The position numbers were made by a program, and so were the translations under genes. Shown here piece by piece: positions 27,401 through 38,700 of a stretch of DNA of 64,000 nucleotides. The stretch is taken from NCBI GenBank assembly GCA_963402885.1, contig OY727096.1:20813820-20877819 (forward strand), in the 5' to 3' direction. The notes beneath the pieces were generated by a model. It worked only from the letters and a program-made list of their open reading frames with translations, searched no databases and was not told where the DNA came from. Source of the stretch: Antedon bifida (lineage: Eukaryota; Echinodermata; Crinoidea; Comatulida; Antedonidae). Every line of letters begins with the position of its first letter. The first letter of the stretch is position 1.

Positions 27401-30400
27401 TTGGGATGGAATGGTTGTTCTTGAATCGTCAGAGCTCCAGTGTGGTTTGGAGGTCTTGGGAGAAATCGTGACTGAGGCAGCTTTTGTACTTCTAATGAAA
27501 TCTAAAAAGAAAGCATATATAGATATGTACTGTACTTAAAAAATACAAATATAAAAGTATTTATGTCAGCAAAAATTAAATCAAGTTTATAACAAATTCA
27601 TAAAGATAAAATAATAAATTATTAGGAACCTGCTGAATAAGTGCAATTTGTTTCCTTTTACATCATTCATCTTTTATTTTGATGGAGATTAAAAATTACA
27701 ATAATTTCTTTATTTACTGTACCTCATTAAGGATGCTAACGAGAGCATCTCCCACCATGCCTTGTCTCATCTCCTGTATCTTGTTGATTACATCCTGGGC
27801 TACTTTGATCTCTCTAAGAAGCAATGTAATGTCTGTCCCAGTGTAAATTTGTTCCTAATAAAATAAATATAATAATTAACACATGATTTTGGAAGTTCAT
27901 TGACATATTTTTCTCTTAAGCAATACCTCTGTACTGCTAGACTTCAAATTTAAAGATGTTAATGGCTTTAAATAAGTCACTGTCTTTTAATCCTGAAACC
28001 ATTATACATTATATACCATTATCAATTTTAGAACCAGGTTTTTAGGAGCAGGTTTCTTAGATTAATTAATTCTTTGGTTAATTAGAATCACTATTTGGTG
28101 CTAGCTATATGCTGTTCTCTTTTTCTAGTGGTAACCAACGGTATTGAAATTGGATGAACTGTTCCAAGCTTTAAAAAAACACATATTCACAACACCCATA
28201 GAATTTATTAATAGAATTCTAAAATTAAGATACCACATTTGCTGTTAACTTACAACTGAACTTGAAGCGTACACATGGTAACGACCTCCTGTGACCTCCG
28301 CAAGACGCCTCAATGTCATCTATGTGTGAAGAGAATAATTAATTATTAAACTGTTGTCACTTTAAAAGAAAGGTTTGTTTTTTAGAATTTCATACATTCA
28401 TATTATTTACTATTTTTATACACTATTTAACAATCTTTATGAATAATAAATTACTTTGACAACTAAAAATCATTAATATTCACTGATATTTAATTGTCAA
28501 AAATGATATATAAAACATGACGTAATTTTAAGTTGATAAAATATTAAAAATTTTCTTTTTACTAACTTATTTTCTTGGTATGTAAAAATGTTTTAAATAT
28601 TTTAATTAATTAATGCAAAATAAATATAGATAACATAAACAAAAATTATAATCTTAAAAGTGAATGTAAACATCCCCTTTATGGGTTGTCTCATCGAAAG
28701 AGACACATTAAGTTTTGTCTACACTATCAAACTACATGTGAAAAAAAAATTGAATTGATCATATCACTACCATATTTGGGAATATCACTTGTTTTGCCAA
28801 ACTAGTTTGATAGTGTAGACAGAGCATTAGACATTTGGAGTGCAACAAGATGTTCGACCCAGAATGTACTCTAGGATTACCAACTCAACCATAGCCAATC
28901 CCAATAACATTTAATATCAATAATAATATCAATAATATCAATAATAGTGATTTCTTACATTTGTGAGGTGGTTGTTGCAATCATAAGCCACTGTGTTGAT
29001 AGAGACGTTTTTACCCACTAGCAGCTGTTGTACATAGTCTATCATTACCTCTGAGTTTTGGTCTGGACTAAAATACAAAAATAAAACCAAATCTTTACAA
29101 AACTTTGGTAACTAATCTTTTGTAAAGGCTTTAGCCAACAACGATGACATCATAGTAGAACTCATTCCTACTCTTCCAAACTTCTTTTATGGAGAATTTT
29201 ATTGGGTCAAAGGTTTTCCTTCTATGTGGTTCTATATTTATGACTTTACAAAACCAGAGATACAATGAATAGAAGATTACATACCAGCTTCCTAAGACAA
29301 GTACAACTGAATCAACATCAGGTACTCTTGCTATGGCCTTGAGAGCCAACATGAGGTTACACCCTCCACCTCCAACTAAGCTGTTCACCCAACCTCTTGC
29401 TTCATTCAACCTAAAGACAGTGACAACAATTGAGAATTGTAAACTTAAAACTTACTCAAATCAGTGGATTTGTTAAGACCGAGACTTCTTTGCTACTATT
29501 TCGGTTTTGGTCTCATTTATTTTTCGGGTCTAGATGCTTCCTTAAATTGTGTGCTCCAATTGGTCACCCCCATTTTTATGCAGATGATTCTTAACAAAAA
29601 CCCTGCTAAAATATATGGCAATTGAAATCATTGTAGACTTACACTCTGATGTTAGTAAACCTGGGAGAATCCCATGATGATGTGACATTTGTTGCAAATG
29701 TCTGAAAGTAAAGCATCTCCTTTGAGTGAAGCTGATCGTCTATTAGTTCCTGTAAACAATAAGAAAAATGTATTCATATGGGATCTCATTGATGTTGGAA
29801 AATAATAATGCGGACAGTGGCTTTGAGCGCTCACTGGCTAAACCTGAGCAGTGCCCATGAGAAAAAACAGGCACCAAAACGTTGGAGGGTCACTTAGGGT
29901 CCCTAAACCAGGGGTCTCAGGCCTCTGCATCACCCCACTTAATGTGGATCCATGTGAGATTTTCAGCACTTCATTTTATCACTATTTAAAAATTCTGGCT
30001 CTACCACTGAGATGGGCCACCAAGATACTTAAGTTTGGTCAGACCTTCCTTCCACATTAACTAAGGGCCTGTTCAGACTTATGGAGTTATGCTTTTGTAT
30101 TGTACAACTCCATAGGTCTGAACAAGGAAAAGAAGCCACCTATTATTACGACAGCACAAGGTGCAAGATTTGTGAACGCATCAATGATTTTGACCTCTAA
30201 CCAATCAAATTTACTCATGCATACCATGTGTTCGCCCAAATCGGTGACACTAACGAAAGCGTTAGTTAAGCAAATCTGAACAGTTAGCTGTTATGACGCT
30301 AATTATAATATGACATTATATGGATATGGATCTGATCATACCCTAAGGTTCAATGGTAAGGGTGGTCTACCGAGGTCAGCATTAGACTGGCTAATTACCA

Positions 30401-33261
30401 GCAATCTGTTGAAATGGAAATAATTTTTAATAAGACACTCACAGTTAAACATCGTCGGAAATGGTCCAATCGTCCAAATCCACAATTAGCATCAGAGGTG
30501 TCAACCATTACTGCTACTTTGTTTCCTTTTACCATACCAAATACCTGTGGCAATACAGGCATTTATCAATTAAAAACAAATATAAATAAATAATCAATAT
30601 CGGATCTGAAAGTTTTAAAATTAGGTATCAGACAGGACATTTAATTTAGTTTAATATATTTACCTTTCTGCTGCCTTGTAGAAGCCATTTTATTCGATTA
30701 TGATACATTTCTATAGCTCTGAAAAGCAAACAGAATCTCATAAGTATCAAAACGTTTATTTACAGTACTATTTGTCTTGGAGGGGTGTTCAAAGTTGTTG
30801 TTACTTTTTCAGTTTTGTTATTTTATTTTATTTTTTTTTATTTTATTCAATTTTCAGGCACAAAAGTACATGACAACAAGACAGCGGTGCAGCACCCTGA
30901 GGATTGCCATGAGTGCAAAGCACTATCGAGATGGCTCTCCATATACTGCACTTGAACATATAAGTAAACAATAAATATACAAAGATATAAAAATTGAAAA
31001 ATTGCGAGGCATAAATTGAATAAAATAAAAATGTTCTCCTTTAGTAGTTTATCCAGGTATGCTAAGTATGATATAACAAATACCTGGCAGCACTACTATA
31101 TGTGTATGCAAATTAATTAACTAAACAAATAGTGTAATTCAACACATTGCTTTCGCTATTATTTAGCTGTTGAACTTACTCATATAACTTGTACTCAAAC
31201 TCATTCACAAGACTGGCTTCAAACTGAAGGTGTTGCCCTTTAGATACAACAGTATTGGTAGGACTAGAAAAATGAATCATTAAAAATTAAAATTTAGATA
31301 ATCCATAAAATATTAAACTAGAAAGAAGCCTAAAAAAGAACAGTGGACATTGGTCAAGCGGTCAATTGTCAAAGATCAATTGGAGAGAATCACAGTCTTT
31401 TCTGTGTGAGAATCTCTACAAACAAACAAGTTAGTGAACATATAAACTTACTTTCTTATAACTCCTTTAGCAAGTAAGTCTTTGAGAGTTAACTTAAAAG
31501 TGTCCACACTGTGAGTATTTAGCCAATCAGCAGAACTCTGTCCTTCGTTAAATGCAGCACGCATGTCTCTTGCTCTCTGTTAACAAAATAATCCATGGTA
31601 AGGTAAATCAAGATCAATAATTTTGATTTTTTTAAAAACACAGCTTCAAGTATTGGTTACTGGTTACTTACTTTTCTTCAAACAACCACAGTCCAGTGAA
31701 TTGTTTGCATAGCAACAAATGTAAATACTTGTTTTTGAATTTGGTGTGTTGAGAATACTAGGAAATGTGGGTTCAGATTAATTTACTAGCTAAGTTGGCT
31801 TCATGGACAAATTATTGGCAGATACAACTTATCCGGGTAAGTTGCTAAGCCTGAATTAACCCATAAACTTATGCCGTGTATCATGATACAATCAATGAAT
31901 ACAAACTTGATCCTGTTTTTTCTTCACCTATTCTCATTCCCAATACATTGTGTAATCTACAACCAGTTAAATAACAACCATAATGTAGCTCAGTAAACTG
32001 TATTTCACCATTATAGTATAATCTGATCCAAAATCTATGTTGACTTACTATTGCATCATGAGTTTGATTCACATCTGTGACATACATGTCTGGTGTAGGG
32101 GCTACATCCCGTGTGGACACATCTGACCAGCCTGGCCTGGATTCACGGTCAAGTTTTCGTGTTCGTATTCGTGCCAGTTGGGGGTTTCTCTGGAGAGGTT
32201 TTCGACGACTTGACAGTTCGTCTTTTGATTGAGTTAGGAATACTCTGTAAGATATAACAATAAACAATTAGATTACCAGTATAACATAGTTGGAGTGCAG
32301 TGTTATAGATTTTAATAATTTTGTGGTAAGATATAATATTGGTGTTTTGGGTTCAAATCCATTCTAAGCTGGGGTACAGTAAATTCTTTACAACTATATA
32401 TTTCCTCTTCAACAAACTTCAGTATCTTGTGTAATAATTATGCTATTATATGCATTATCATATATATGGATTTACATGTTTAGTGAAAATTGTCTGCGCT
32501 TCTTAAGTACAGTACTTGTCTTTAAATGACAAACAATAAAAATATTATTTTATACTGTTAATAATTATGACTATCTCGTTTACTAATCTATCCTACCTGC
32601 TTCCATTGGTTTTAGAATTATTGTCAGAACTTTCTCTTTGCTCATTCTCTCCATCTTCTTCCTCCTCCACCACCTCTTCTTCTTCTTCTTCAACTCCATA
32701 TTCCCTATCCCCCAATAACGCAAGACGTCGAATTAATTCATTTTCTTCTTCTTTATCATCATGATTTCCATAGTTTGAGTATGCATTGCGGTACTGAGGT
32801 CGTGCACTACTTGGTCTGTAGTAAAAAAAGATGAGTATGAATATTGCACAAATTATCATAAAATAAAAAGGAACACAAAAATGCAAGAAATCTTCTAGGC
32901 TAGTAGTAGTAGGATACGCTCAGTCAGTTATTTATATACCGCTTACAAGTTACACATAACTTTTATTCGGCTACTGTCTGTACTGCTGTAATTAATCAAA
33001 TGACAAACAGGAATAAAAATTATAGATAGCCTATCCTAGGCCTCTAATATATATATATATAGGCCTAGGTCACGGACCACAGCTAGTTGAGTTGAGTACG
33101 CCTACTAATAAATAAAAGCCTGACCCGCCTCCTGCTGCGTACGCTCTAGCTAGGCTAGGCCTAGCTAGCTAGGCTAGCCTAGATTGTGTTTTAAGAAACA
33201 ATTACATCAAATTCTATAATGAGACATAAATAAATACAAACCTAAATCCTCGTTGATCCAT
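18304..33261 (-). CDS. VWA3A: VWA3A-like protein with three VWA modules, about 32 coding exons, about 1300 aa
   Basis: Exons (- strand, 5'->3'): 33261-33242, 32815-32597, 32244-32049, 31576-31452, 31263-31180, 30718-30664, 30544-30443, 29749-29643, 29410-29285, 29067-28959, 28319-28254, 27854-27723, 27501-27363, 27139-27036, 26770-26595, 26369-26250, 26124-26050, 25906-25812, 25481-25165, 24860-24807, 24608-24498, 24300-24216, 23966-23844, 23744-23647, 23459-23307, 22941-22795, 22436-22330, 22033-21889, 21582-21431, 20093-19967, 19038-18912, then a doubtful last exon 18422-18304. All phases agree; one donor is GC. Layout: acidic N-terminus (poly-Glu about residues 55-70), then three WL - WLLxxSRRxFG - VWA modules (W163/W226/D248; W486/W571/D593; W947/W1030/D1052), with a Lys-rich linker before module 3. 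Two VWA domains in this arrangement are known in vertebrate VWA3A; VWA3B is the alternative. No signal peptide or membrane segment: an intracellular protein. A ciliary role is inference. Confidence 0.85.
18431..18855. repeat. 27-bp minisatellite, about 15.7 copies, with 108-bp higher-order period
   Basis: Unit roughly cacaatgatcgcataccc plus gcgcgcct. Because 27 is a multiple of 3, the array is open on both strands (about 140 codons each) and would encode 9-residue repeats such as TMIRYPAPL. Four unit types (MMAY, MIAY, MMTY, MIRY when translated) recur in the same order, a higher-order period of four units. It lies between the last two proposed exons of the VWA3A-like gene, so I read it as intronic or 3' flanking repeat, not as coding sequence. 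Confidence 0.9.
21234..21420. mobile_element. MITE-like element, CAGTGGCGTAAC family, copy 1
   Basis: Begins cagtggcctaac and ends with caccactg, so the ends are inverted. The interior shares gggtttagccagtgagcgct, and the gggcccataagctc block, with copies at 22546 and 29814. It lies in an intron of the VWA3A-like gene. No transposase is seen. Confidence 0.6.
22546..22677. mobile_element. MITE-like element, CAGTGGCGTAAC family, copy 2
   Basis: This is the best-preserved copy: CAGTGGCGTAACG at one end and CGTTACGCCACT at the other form matching terminal inverted repeats of about 13 bp. It has a GC-rich interior (ggggcccctgggtttagcc) and lies in an intron of the VWA3A-like gene. Confidence 0.7.
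24028..24172. mobile_element. MITE-like element, TGTCTACACTATCAAACT family, copy 1
   Basis: One end is tgtctacactatcaaact followed by ttatgtgacaaaaaaatg; the far end is a diverged inverted version (acactttgacac). The interior contains catatcactaccatattt and gggcacatt. Intronic in the VWA3A-like gene. Confidence 0.65.
24661..24770. mobile_element. MITE-like element, TGTCTACACTATCAAACT family, copy 2
   Basis: Starts gctgtgtctacactatcaa and ends ggtagtggagacagagctt; it is shortened on its right side relative to the copies at 26804 and 28713. Intronic in the VWA3A-like gene. Confidence 0.65.
25165..27501 (-). other. VWA3A-like module 2 (degenerate VWA domain)
   Basis: Exons from 27501 to 25165 encode DWLKQNGLKGAKKLSLYQIM, WLSRDSRRLFGTITEK (residues 571-586), then RIVMMVDLSAPN, SFNIIGFGSE, GGSRNFMAALRLAM, GIYLFTSGIPDQ, VTKIHTILFNVDDY and LRNLAHVSGGRFHWF. 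The MIDAS loop is DLSAP rather than DxSxS, while TSG in the later strand keeps a MIDAS-like position. The exon 25481-25165 is the largest of the gene (317 nt) and is the strongest single piece of family evidence. Confidence 0.85.
26804..26960. mobile_element. MITE-like element, TGTCTACACTATCAAACT family, copy 3
   Basis: The most complete copy: ctacactatcaaact at one end and agtttgatagtgtagacaga at the other are inverted repeats. The interior is itself partly palindromic around catcatgtcc. Intronic in the VWA3A-like gene, within 60 bases of an exon boundary (26770). Confidence 0.75.
28713..28829. mobile_element. MITE-like element, TGTCTACACTATCAAACT family, copy 4
   Basis: tgtctacactatcaaact at the left and agtttgatagtgtagacaga at the right are terminal inverted repeats about 18-20 bp long; the interior is about 75 bp and AT-rich. 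Intronic in the VWA3A-like gene. Confidence 0.75.
29814..29940. mobile_element. MITE-like element, CAGTGGCGTAAC family, copy 3 (inverted)
   Basis: Shares agcgctcactggctaaacc, cctgagcagtgccca and the ggtccctaaaccagggg block with copy 1, in the opposite orientation. Its ends are degraded. It also lies in an intron of the VWA3A-like gene. Confidence 0.6.
30068..30119. repeat. Imperfect hairpin-forming inverted repeat
   Basis: gttcagacttatggagtt and aactccataggtctgaac are inverted copies with one mismatch, separated by about 16 bases. It lies in a VWA3A-like intron and may be the end of an unrecognised element. Confidence 0.6.
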
Positions 33262-33405
33262 TGAGATATATTTGAAAAGTTACTTTATTTGTAAAAACAT
33301 AATTATTAATTCAAAAAGATATTATCATTTTAATCAATCAACCACCAATAAATTGTTGTTTTGGTTACGCGATTTAGTCATGCGTATCGAAGCCCAATTT
33401 ATAAT

Positions 33406-33439
33406 GTAAACGTCGTGTTGTAAACACTTCGTAGTAAAC
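33406..33439 (-). promoter_or_regulatory. Cluster of three GTAAAC forkhead-like motifs upstream of the VWA3A-like gene
   Basis: GTAAAC occurs at 33406-33411 and 33434-33439, and TGTAAACA at 33419-33426, about 145-180 bases upstream of the start codon at 33261. TGTAAACA is the forkhead core used by FOXJ1-class factors that drive motile-cilium genes. Motif presence is seen; function is inferred. Confidence 0.3.
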
Positions 33440-34498
33440 GACGTTGACGTACTAAAAACTAAATTATTAATTAAATAAATACAATATTGTTGTTATACTA
33501 CAATACTGCACTTGAATGTATTTAACCAATGCGGTGTAAGTTAACAATTTTTTAGTCGTTATTCCATACATAAACCTGCCTATATCTCTATGTTCCGATA
33601 TCGTAAAATGTAATAATTTATAAAACAATTTGATTTTCGGTTTGTTTGTAACGATAGGCCTAATAATGTGTTCAATAAAATTGATCGTTTTGAGATGCCC
33701 CTTTAAATAAATATTATATAGGCCTAACGTCATTTGTGTTGTAAGAGCAGGTCTATTTTTAAGGGTCACTTTCCTGCGACCCATCACTTGTAAATAGGAG
33801 TTCCACTAGAATAGAAGGAGAATCCACTATGAAGCAGAGGGAGTAAGTAAGAAGACTTAGAATATTTAAGGGAAATATTATATCTCGTTTGGACCGGTCA
33901 AGAGTGGTTGGTGAATTTGACAGCCACTTGGTTTTAAAGTTAGAGGCCTATTATGGTTGATGAAAAACAATTTGAAATAGGCTTCAGTAAGTCTGTATGA
34001 AATTAACACCGTAGTTTCCGTCTGCAAGTCTGAAGTCTTCATTTCACAAAAATTGCGATCGTATTGTGTATAAGCAGGTTGTTGGTGTGCAGAAATATAA
34101 TATTATAATGTAGGCTAAATACACTTCCTATTTTATGCACGAAATCATCACCTGCGCTCACCATATAAAACTTTACAAATTGATCAGTTTCTTGGTCAGG
34201 TTCTCCTTCTCACAAGTCAAAAAAATCAAGTAACAAGTTCATCACGTTGTTCTGAATGTTAACGTTTAATTAAATGTATAAATGTATTTAGCAAATATAC
34301 CACACAAACAACCACAGAACACCTTGTTTTTTCGAATGTTTTTATTTCAAAGCTACGTGTGTTAGAAAACAAGATCGAAATTAGGTAAACCAGCACGAAT
34401 CATAAAGCTACATTATGAAGGCTCTGTTCCTTTTATCTTTCCCAAAAAATTCGACTATACAGTTTACATGTTGCCATCCCTCGAATACCATAGGTCTA

Positions 34499-34668
34499 CC
34501 TTGGATGTCATGGGTCATACCTTGGATGTCATGGGTCATACCTTGGATGTCAGGGTCATACCTTGGATGTCATGGGTCATCCCTTGGATGTCATGGGTCA
34601 TCCCTTGGATGTCATGGGTCATACCTTGTATATCATGGGTCATATCTTAGATATCAGTGGTCATACCT
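34499..34668. repeat. 21-bp minisatellite, about 8 copies
   Basis: Unit ccttggatgtcatgggtcat plus one base, with one copy shortened by a base and the last two diverged. It makes overlapping open frames on the + strand (GCHGSSL-type repeats), which I treat as artefacts of the repeat. Confidence 0.9.
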
Positions 34669-35771
34669 CATTTTAGTCGTCGAACATGTGACTTTCTTAA
34701 CATTTCATCACACATAGTGTGAAATAAACACTATAACATTTCGGTATATGTCAAAAAATAAGCAGAAGTATACGTATACTCATAGAACAGAGCCAACTGT
34801 TTAGTATTCTAATTTTGCCTTCAAAATAGGAGCCTACTTTAAATAATTTTGGCCATAACATTTATATATAAGTAAACAAAATAATATTTAAAAAATTACG
34901 ATAAACGTATTAAATAAACTATGTTTAACGAAAGTAAAATATATTTTGGTTATAATAATCCAAAAACAAATGTTCTGATCACTGTTCACAATTTTTGACA
35001 ATCTGTTTTTGTCTTTATTTTTAATTGTCACAACTTAAATACGAAGACATCATCACTGCCCGAAATAATCACAATCATTATTAAGCAAAATCATAGTTGC
35101 ATAGAAGATGCTCATTCAAGTTTATAAGTAAAATCATAAAAATAGAATTCAATTCAAAACGATCTCAATTATTTCTCTATCTTTTAAATATATCATTTAG
35201 CATCAGAATCTTTAGGTAAACAATAACCAGTTGCAGAAATTCCCCACCCTTATAAGCAGCCGTTAAGTTGGCCTACATTACGGTTGTATTTACTATTGTC
35301 TGGTTTCAATACCATTACAATTTGTACTTAAAGTTTCTTATTTATTAAATGGGTATTAGACGTCTAGGTCTTAATTAATGCACGTAGTTTGAAAGAATAC
35401 ATTGTTTAAAAAAGCAGTAATAAAAAAAAACTTAATCTGGAAGCTTTTATTATCCCCGAAAGAATTACGGAGCGCAAGTATAATAAGCCTAATAATATAA
35501 GCAGCTTTTTGAATTGGTACAAAAATATACAAGAAATTGTCTTAACTTAATTATTCTTCTACAATGAATTAACAACCCTGTTTGGGGGCAATAATAATAA
35601 GCCAAGATAATAAGGATTATTCAGTCTCAGTACTTTAGTTTTTAAATCTGCGCTTTTGTATATCATATTGCTAGTATTAATAAACAAAATTATACAACGA
35701 AATTATGTTAGTGTGTTGATATTTTATAAGCAATTTGTTAAGTCAATGTTTTGTTATAAATGTAATCTTTT

Positions 35772-38700
35772 CTAGACTTCCCATGTTGTTTTTGCTTCGA
35801 TCTCGGTTCCTGCGCATTTAAAGTCACCGTTCTGTTCTCCCTTCAGATAGTTGAAGTTACGCCCTCCTCGGATAGCTAATCTTGACATAGATATATACTC
35901 GAAGATGAACTTATCAGGTGTGCTTCCGAGGCTAACCGACTGGTCGTCTTCTACTACCCAATATTTTCCGTTCTCAGCTGTGAAAAGGAAGCAATACGGA
36001 TAATGGTTAGAATATTGGTTTTGTAAAATGCTCACAACTATTTAAAACTTAAATGGGGCGAGTTCGACAAGTGTCTCTCACCGGAATCGCGCACTACGTG
36101 AGGCTTACTCTCAATTTAACTGTTATCTATGAGATAATTAAGAGATAATTTGAGCCAAAATAAGGTACATTCAGCTCAGAGATATAAACATCAAGAAGCT
36201 ATCAATATCAATATTTACCCTGGAAGCTGTAATAACCGTCTTTGCAGGTAACTTTGTAGACGTCATATCGTGGTTTGGAGCATTCCACCTTTGATCTAGA
36301 ACCATGACCAACAAATCCTTGTACTCCTTTCAACACCAACTGAGGTCGGTTGACCATCTGGAAGATAAAGAGGTCCTTATCTGCAGGTTCTGAGCTGTCC
36401 GAATTGGCGTAAAGATGACCACTTTCTTTCGGCCTGACGAACTTTCCATTACTACCCTTCAAAGCTACCTTGTTTTCATGATGTGACAATTCGAACTTGC
36501 AACCATTGTTTGATCTGCAATGGGAGAGTAGATGGTTACACATTATGTTTAGTATTATTATAAAGAACACTTAAAATCGTTAAGTAAAGGTGCGGAAAAT
36601 CATGGTTATTTTTATGCGTTCTTTTTTCTTTTTGCTTGCTCTTATCTTTTCGTACCAAAGATAAGATGATGGTTGTTACGGATATTTTTCAGATGATATC
36701 AAGTCGAGTTCAAGTTAATCCGATACTAAGTCGAGTTCAACCCTTATTTAACAAGTTATATTTTGATTAAATGACAAACGTACTTGCTGCTGGCATCAGC
36801 TTGGATACCACCAGTAGCCTTCAGCTCCCAGTATTTATCTTCTGCGGTACGCACTGCCCATTTGCCCTCTGTATACTCAAGCTGCCATGTCTCTTTGTCA
36901 TTGAAAGTACCTTCGGCGATATCCTCAGTATCCAAAGCGTGTTTGGCGGAAACATCCACACCTATGTGTAAAAAAGGTGGAACAATATTAATTATCACTG
37001 TAAATAAATTGTACACGGTATTGTGAATATTTTCATTTACTGTATAAGATTAATGAAGCACTGAGAAAGAAGAAGGGTCTCAATGTGAGTAACACACACA
37101 CTGTTGGCCATATTCTTACTCCTTAGTTCAACCATGGACCTAGTTCAATCAAGCATTAATAGCAACAGCCATGAATACCAAATCTGGCACTTGTTGAAAG
37201 GCCTCAGACCAAGTGTACTAATTCGGTGACAAGCTGGTACGGAGCTCGTGCATTATGATGATTTAATATGAATATTGTGAAAGTGAACTGAAATTTATTA
37301 GTGTGATTTTATCCACCGATTTTCTAATGATTATAGAAGTAAAAGCACGACGCGCGGACCCAGACATTTCACAGAGGTAGTAGGCCTACACGAACAAAAA
37401 CTGATATACAATTGTGGAAAGCTAATTGAAAAAAAAAACACCGATCTGTCTCTAGCAAATCAATTAATAAGAAACCGAAACAGTGTTGAATGAATATGTA
37501 CGTTTCTGTTCCTAAAAACCGAATAAATTGCTTCCATAAATACATTTTACTTGCTAATTAGAATATAAAACCGAGAAACTAGTCTGGTGTCAAGTTCGAG
37601 GATCAAGAACCTGCCAAACCTGTTGAATTGATTACTACAGGTATTACGTGAAGACGAACGAGGCCTACACTTGATCTTTGACATTCTGACGATTTTTCAT
37701 CTTTTGCTGACTGTTTATTTTGCTGATTCAGCATAATTAAACAAGAAAGTATTTAGGCATTCCAGACTGGTGGTGAGTCGACGCCTGAGAATGCAGAGCA
37801 AACACATCCGTTAATCATTCTAGGCACACACCACATCCTTCCAAATAGCATTGCCATTACTTCCGCTATAATTGTTGATTTTACAAAAATCTTCCCAATT
37901 ATCATTAGGCCTATTCCAAAATGCATGGGTTAATTATAAAGGGGACCTCTTTCATGTATTTCACTATCTTAAAAGAATATTATGTGAGCTGGAACACATC
38001 AGGCCTATTCTGTTGTAGGTTGATGGTGGCTAATGATTGTGAGATGCAGAAGAAGAACAAGTAATTTATGTGAGATGACAAAGCAGTAAAATCGACAAAA
38101 CAATAATACATGACGAAAATATAGTAGCCTAATATTATGTCACACGTTGCAAACCAAAAGACGCACAGTTGCTCATTTCCGTAGTAACTAAAACCTTCTA
38201 CGACGATCCCTAAATAAAGGTTCACCTCGTTACCCCGGGGAAACTCCATATCATTTAAATTTATGATTGCAGACGTCGCAAAGCCACGAGCCATATGATG
38301 AATTCTAAAACATGTGCATTATCATGTCGATAAGTACGGAGTGGAGATACTGTACTGAGACGTATTCAAATGTTAAATTAAAAATACTTTCTATCATAAT
38401 AAAGTATCATTACATTATAAGTATAATCATACGCCTAATAACAATTTAAATACCCATTCTCAATTACCAGTAATTGACTATTTAAAAAATTATAATCTTA
38501 TATAGGATTATATAATACAGATGATGATAAATAAATACTGTTTCATACTATTATTTGAAACTCATTATATAGTAGATGTAAATATTCAAATGGATATTAT
38601 TATCTAGCTTCAGATCGAATTGCCATTTTTTTAAACATATTACAAGGTATTCGTTGTATAACAGAGCGCAATTGAAACCTGATAGGCGTGACACGTGCTT

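Larger units (their letters stand above)
28254..31576 (-). other. VWA3A-like module 1 (degenerate VWA domain)
   Basis: Exons from 31576 to 28254 encode DWLNTHSVDTFKLTLKDLL, a short helical-looking stretch, WLLQGSRKVFG and then a VWA-like fold: a first strand KVAVMVDTSDAN at residues 242-253, a GGGGCNLMLALKAIA segment, SVVLVLGSCPDQN, VSINTVAYDC and LRRLAEVTGGRYHVY. The MIDAS first loop reads DTSDAN instead of DxSxS, so metal binding at this domain is doubtful. The GGRYHVY ending corresponds to similar endings in modules 2 and 3. Confidence 0.75.
33262..35771. other. Spacer between the VWA3A-like start and the fascin 3' end
   Basis: The right part (about 34700-35771) is probably fascin 3'UTR or flank; the left part should hold the VWA3A-like promoter. 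No coding exon was recognised. It contains forkhead-like motifs (33406-33439) and a 21-bp minisatellite (34499-34668). Confidence 0.5.

Noticed and set aside
33467..33787. 106-codon - strand frame upstream of the VWA3A-like gene
   Set aside because: No recognisable features, and including it upstream is not needed because an ATG with a good donor lies at 33261.
34415..34717. Overlapping + strand frames with GCHGSSL-type repeats
   Set aside because: Created by the 21-bp minisatellite.
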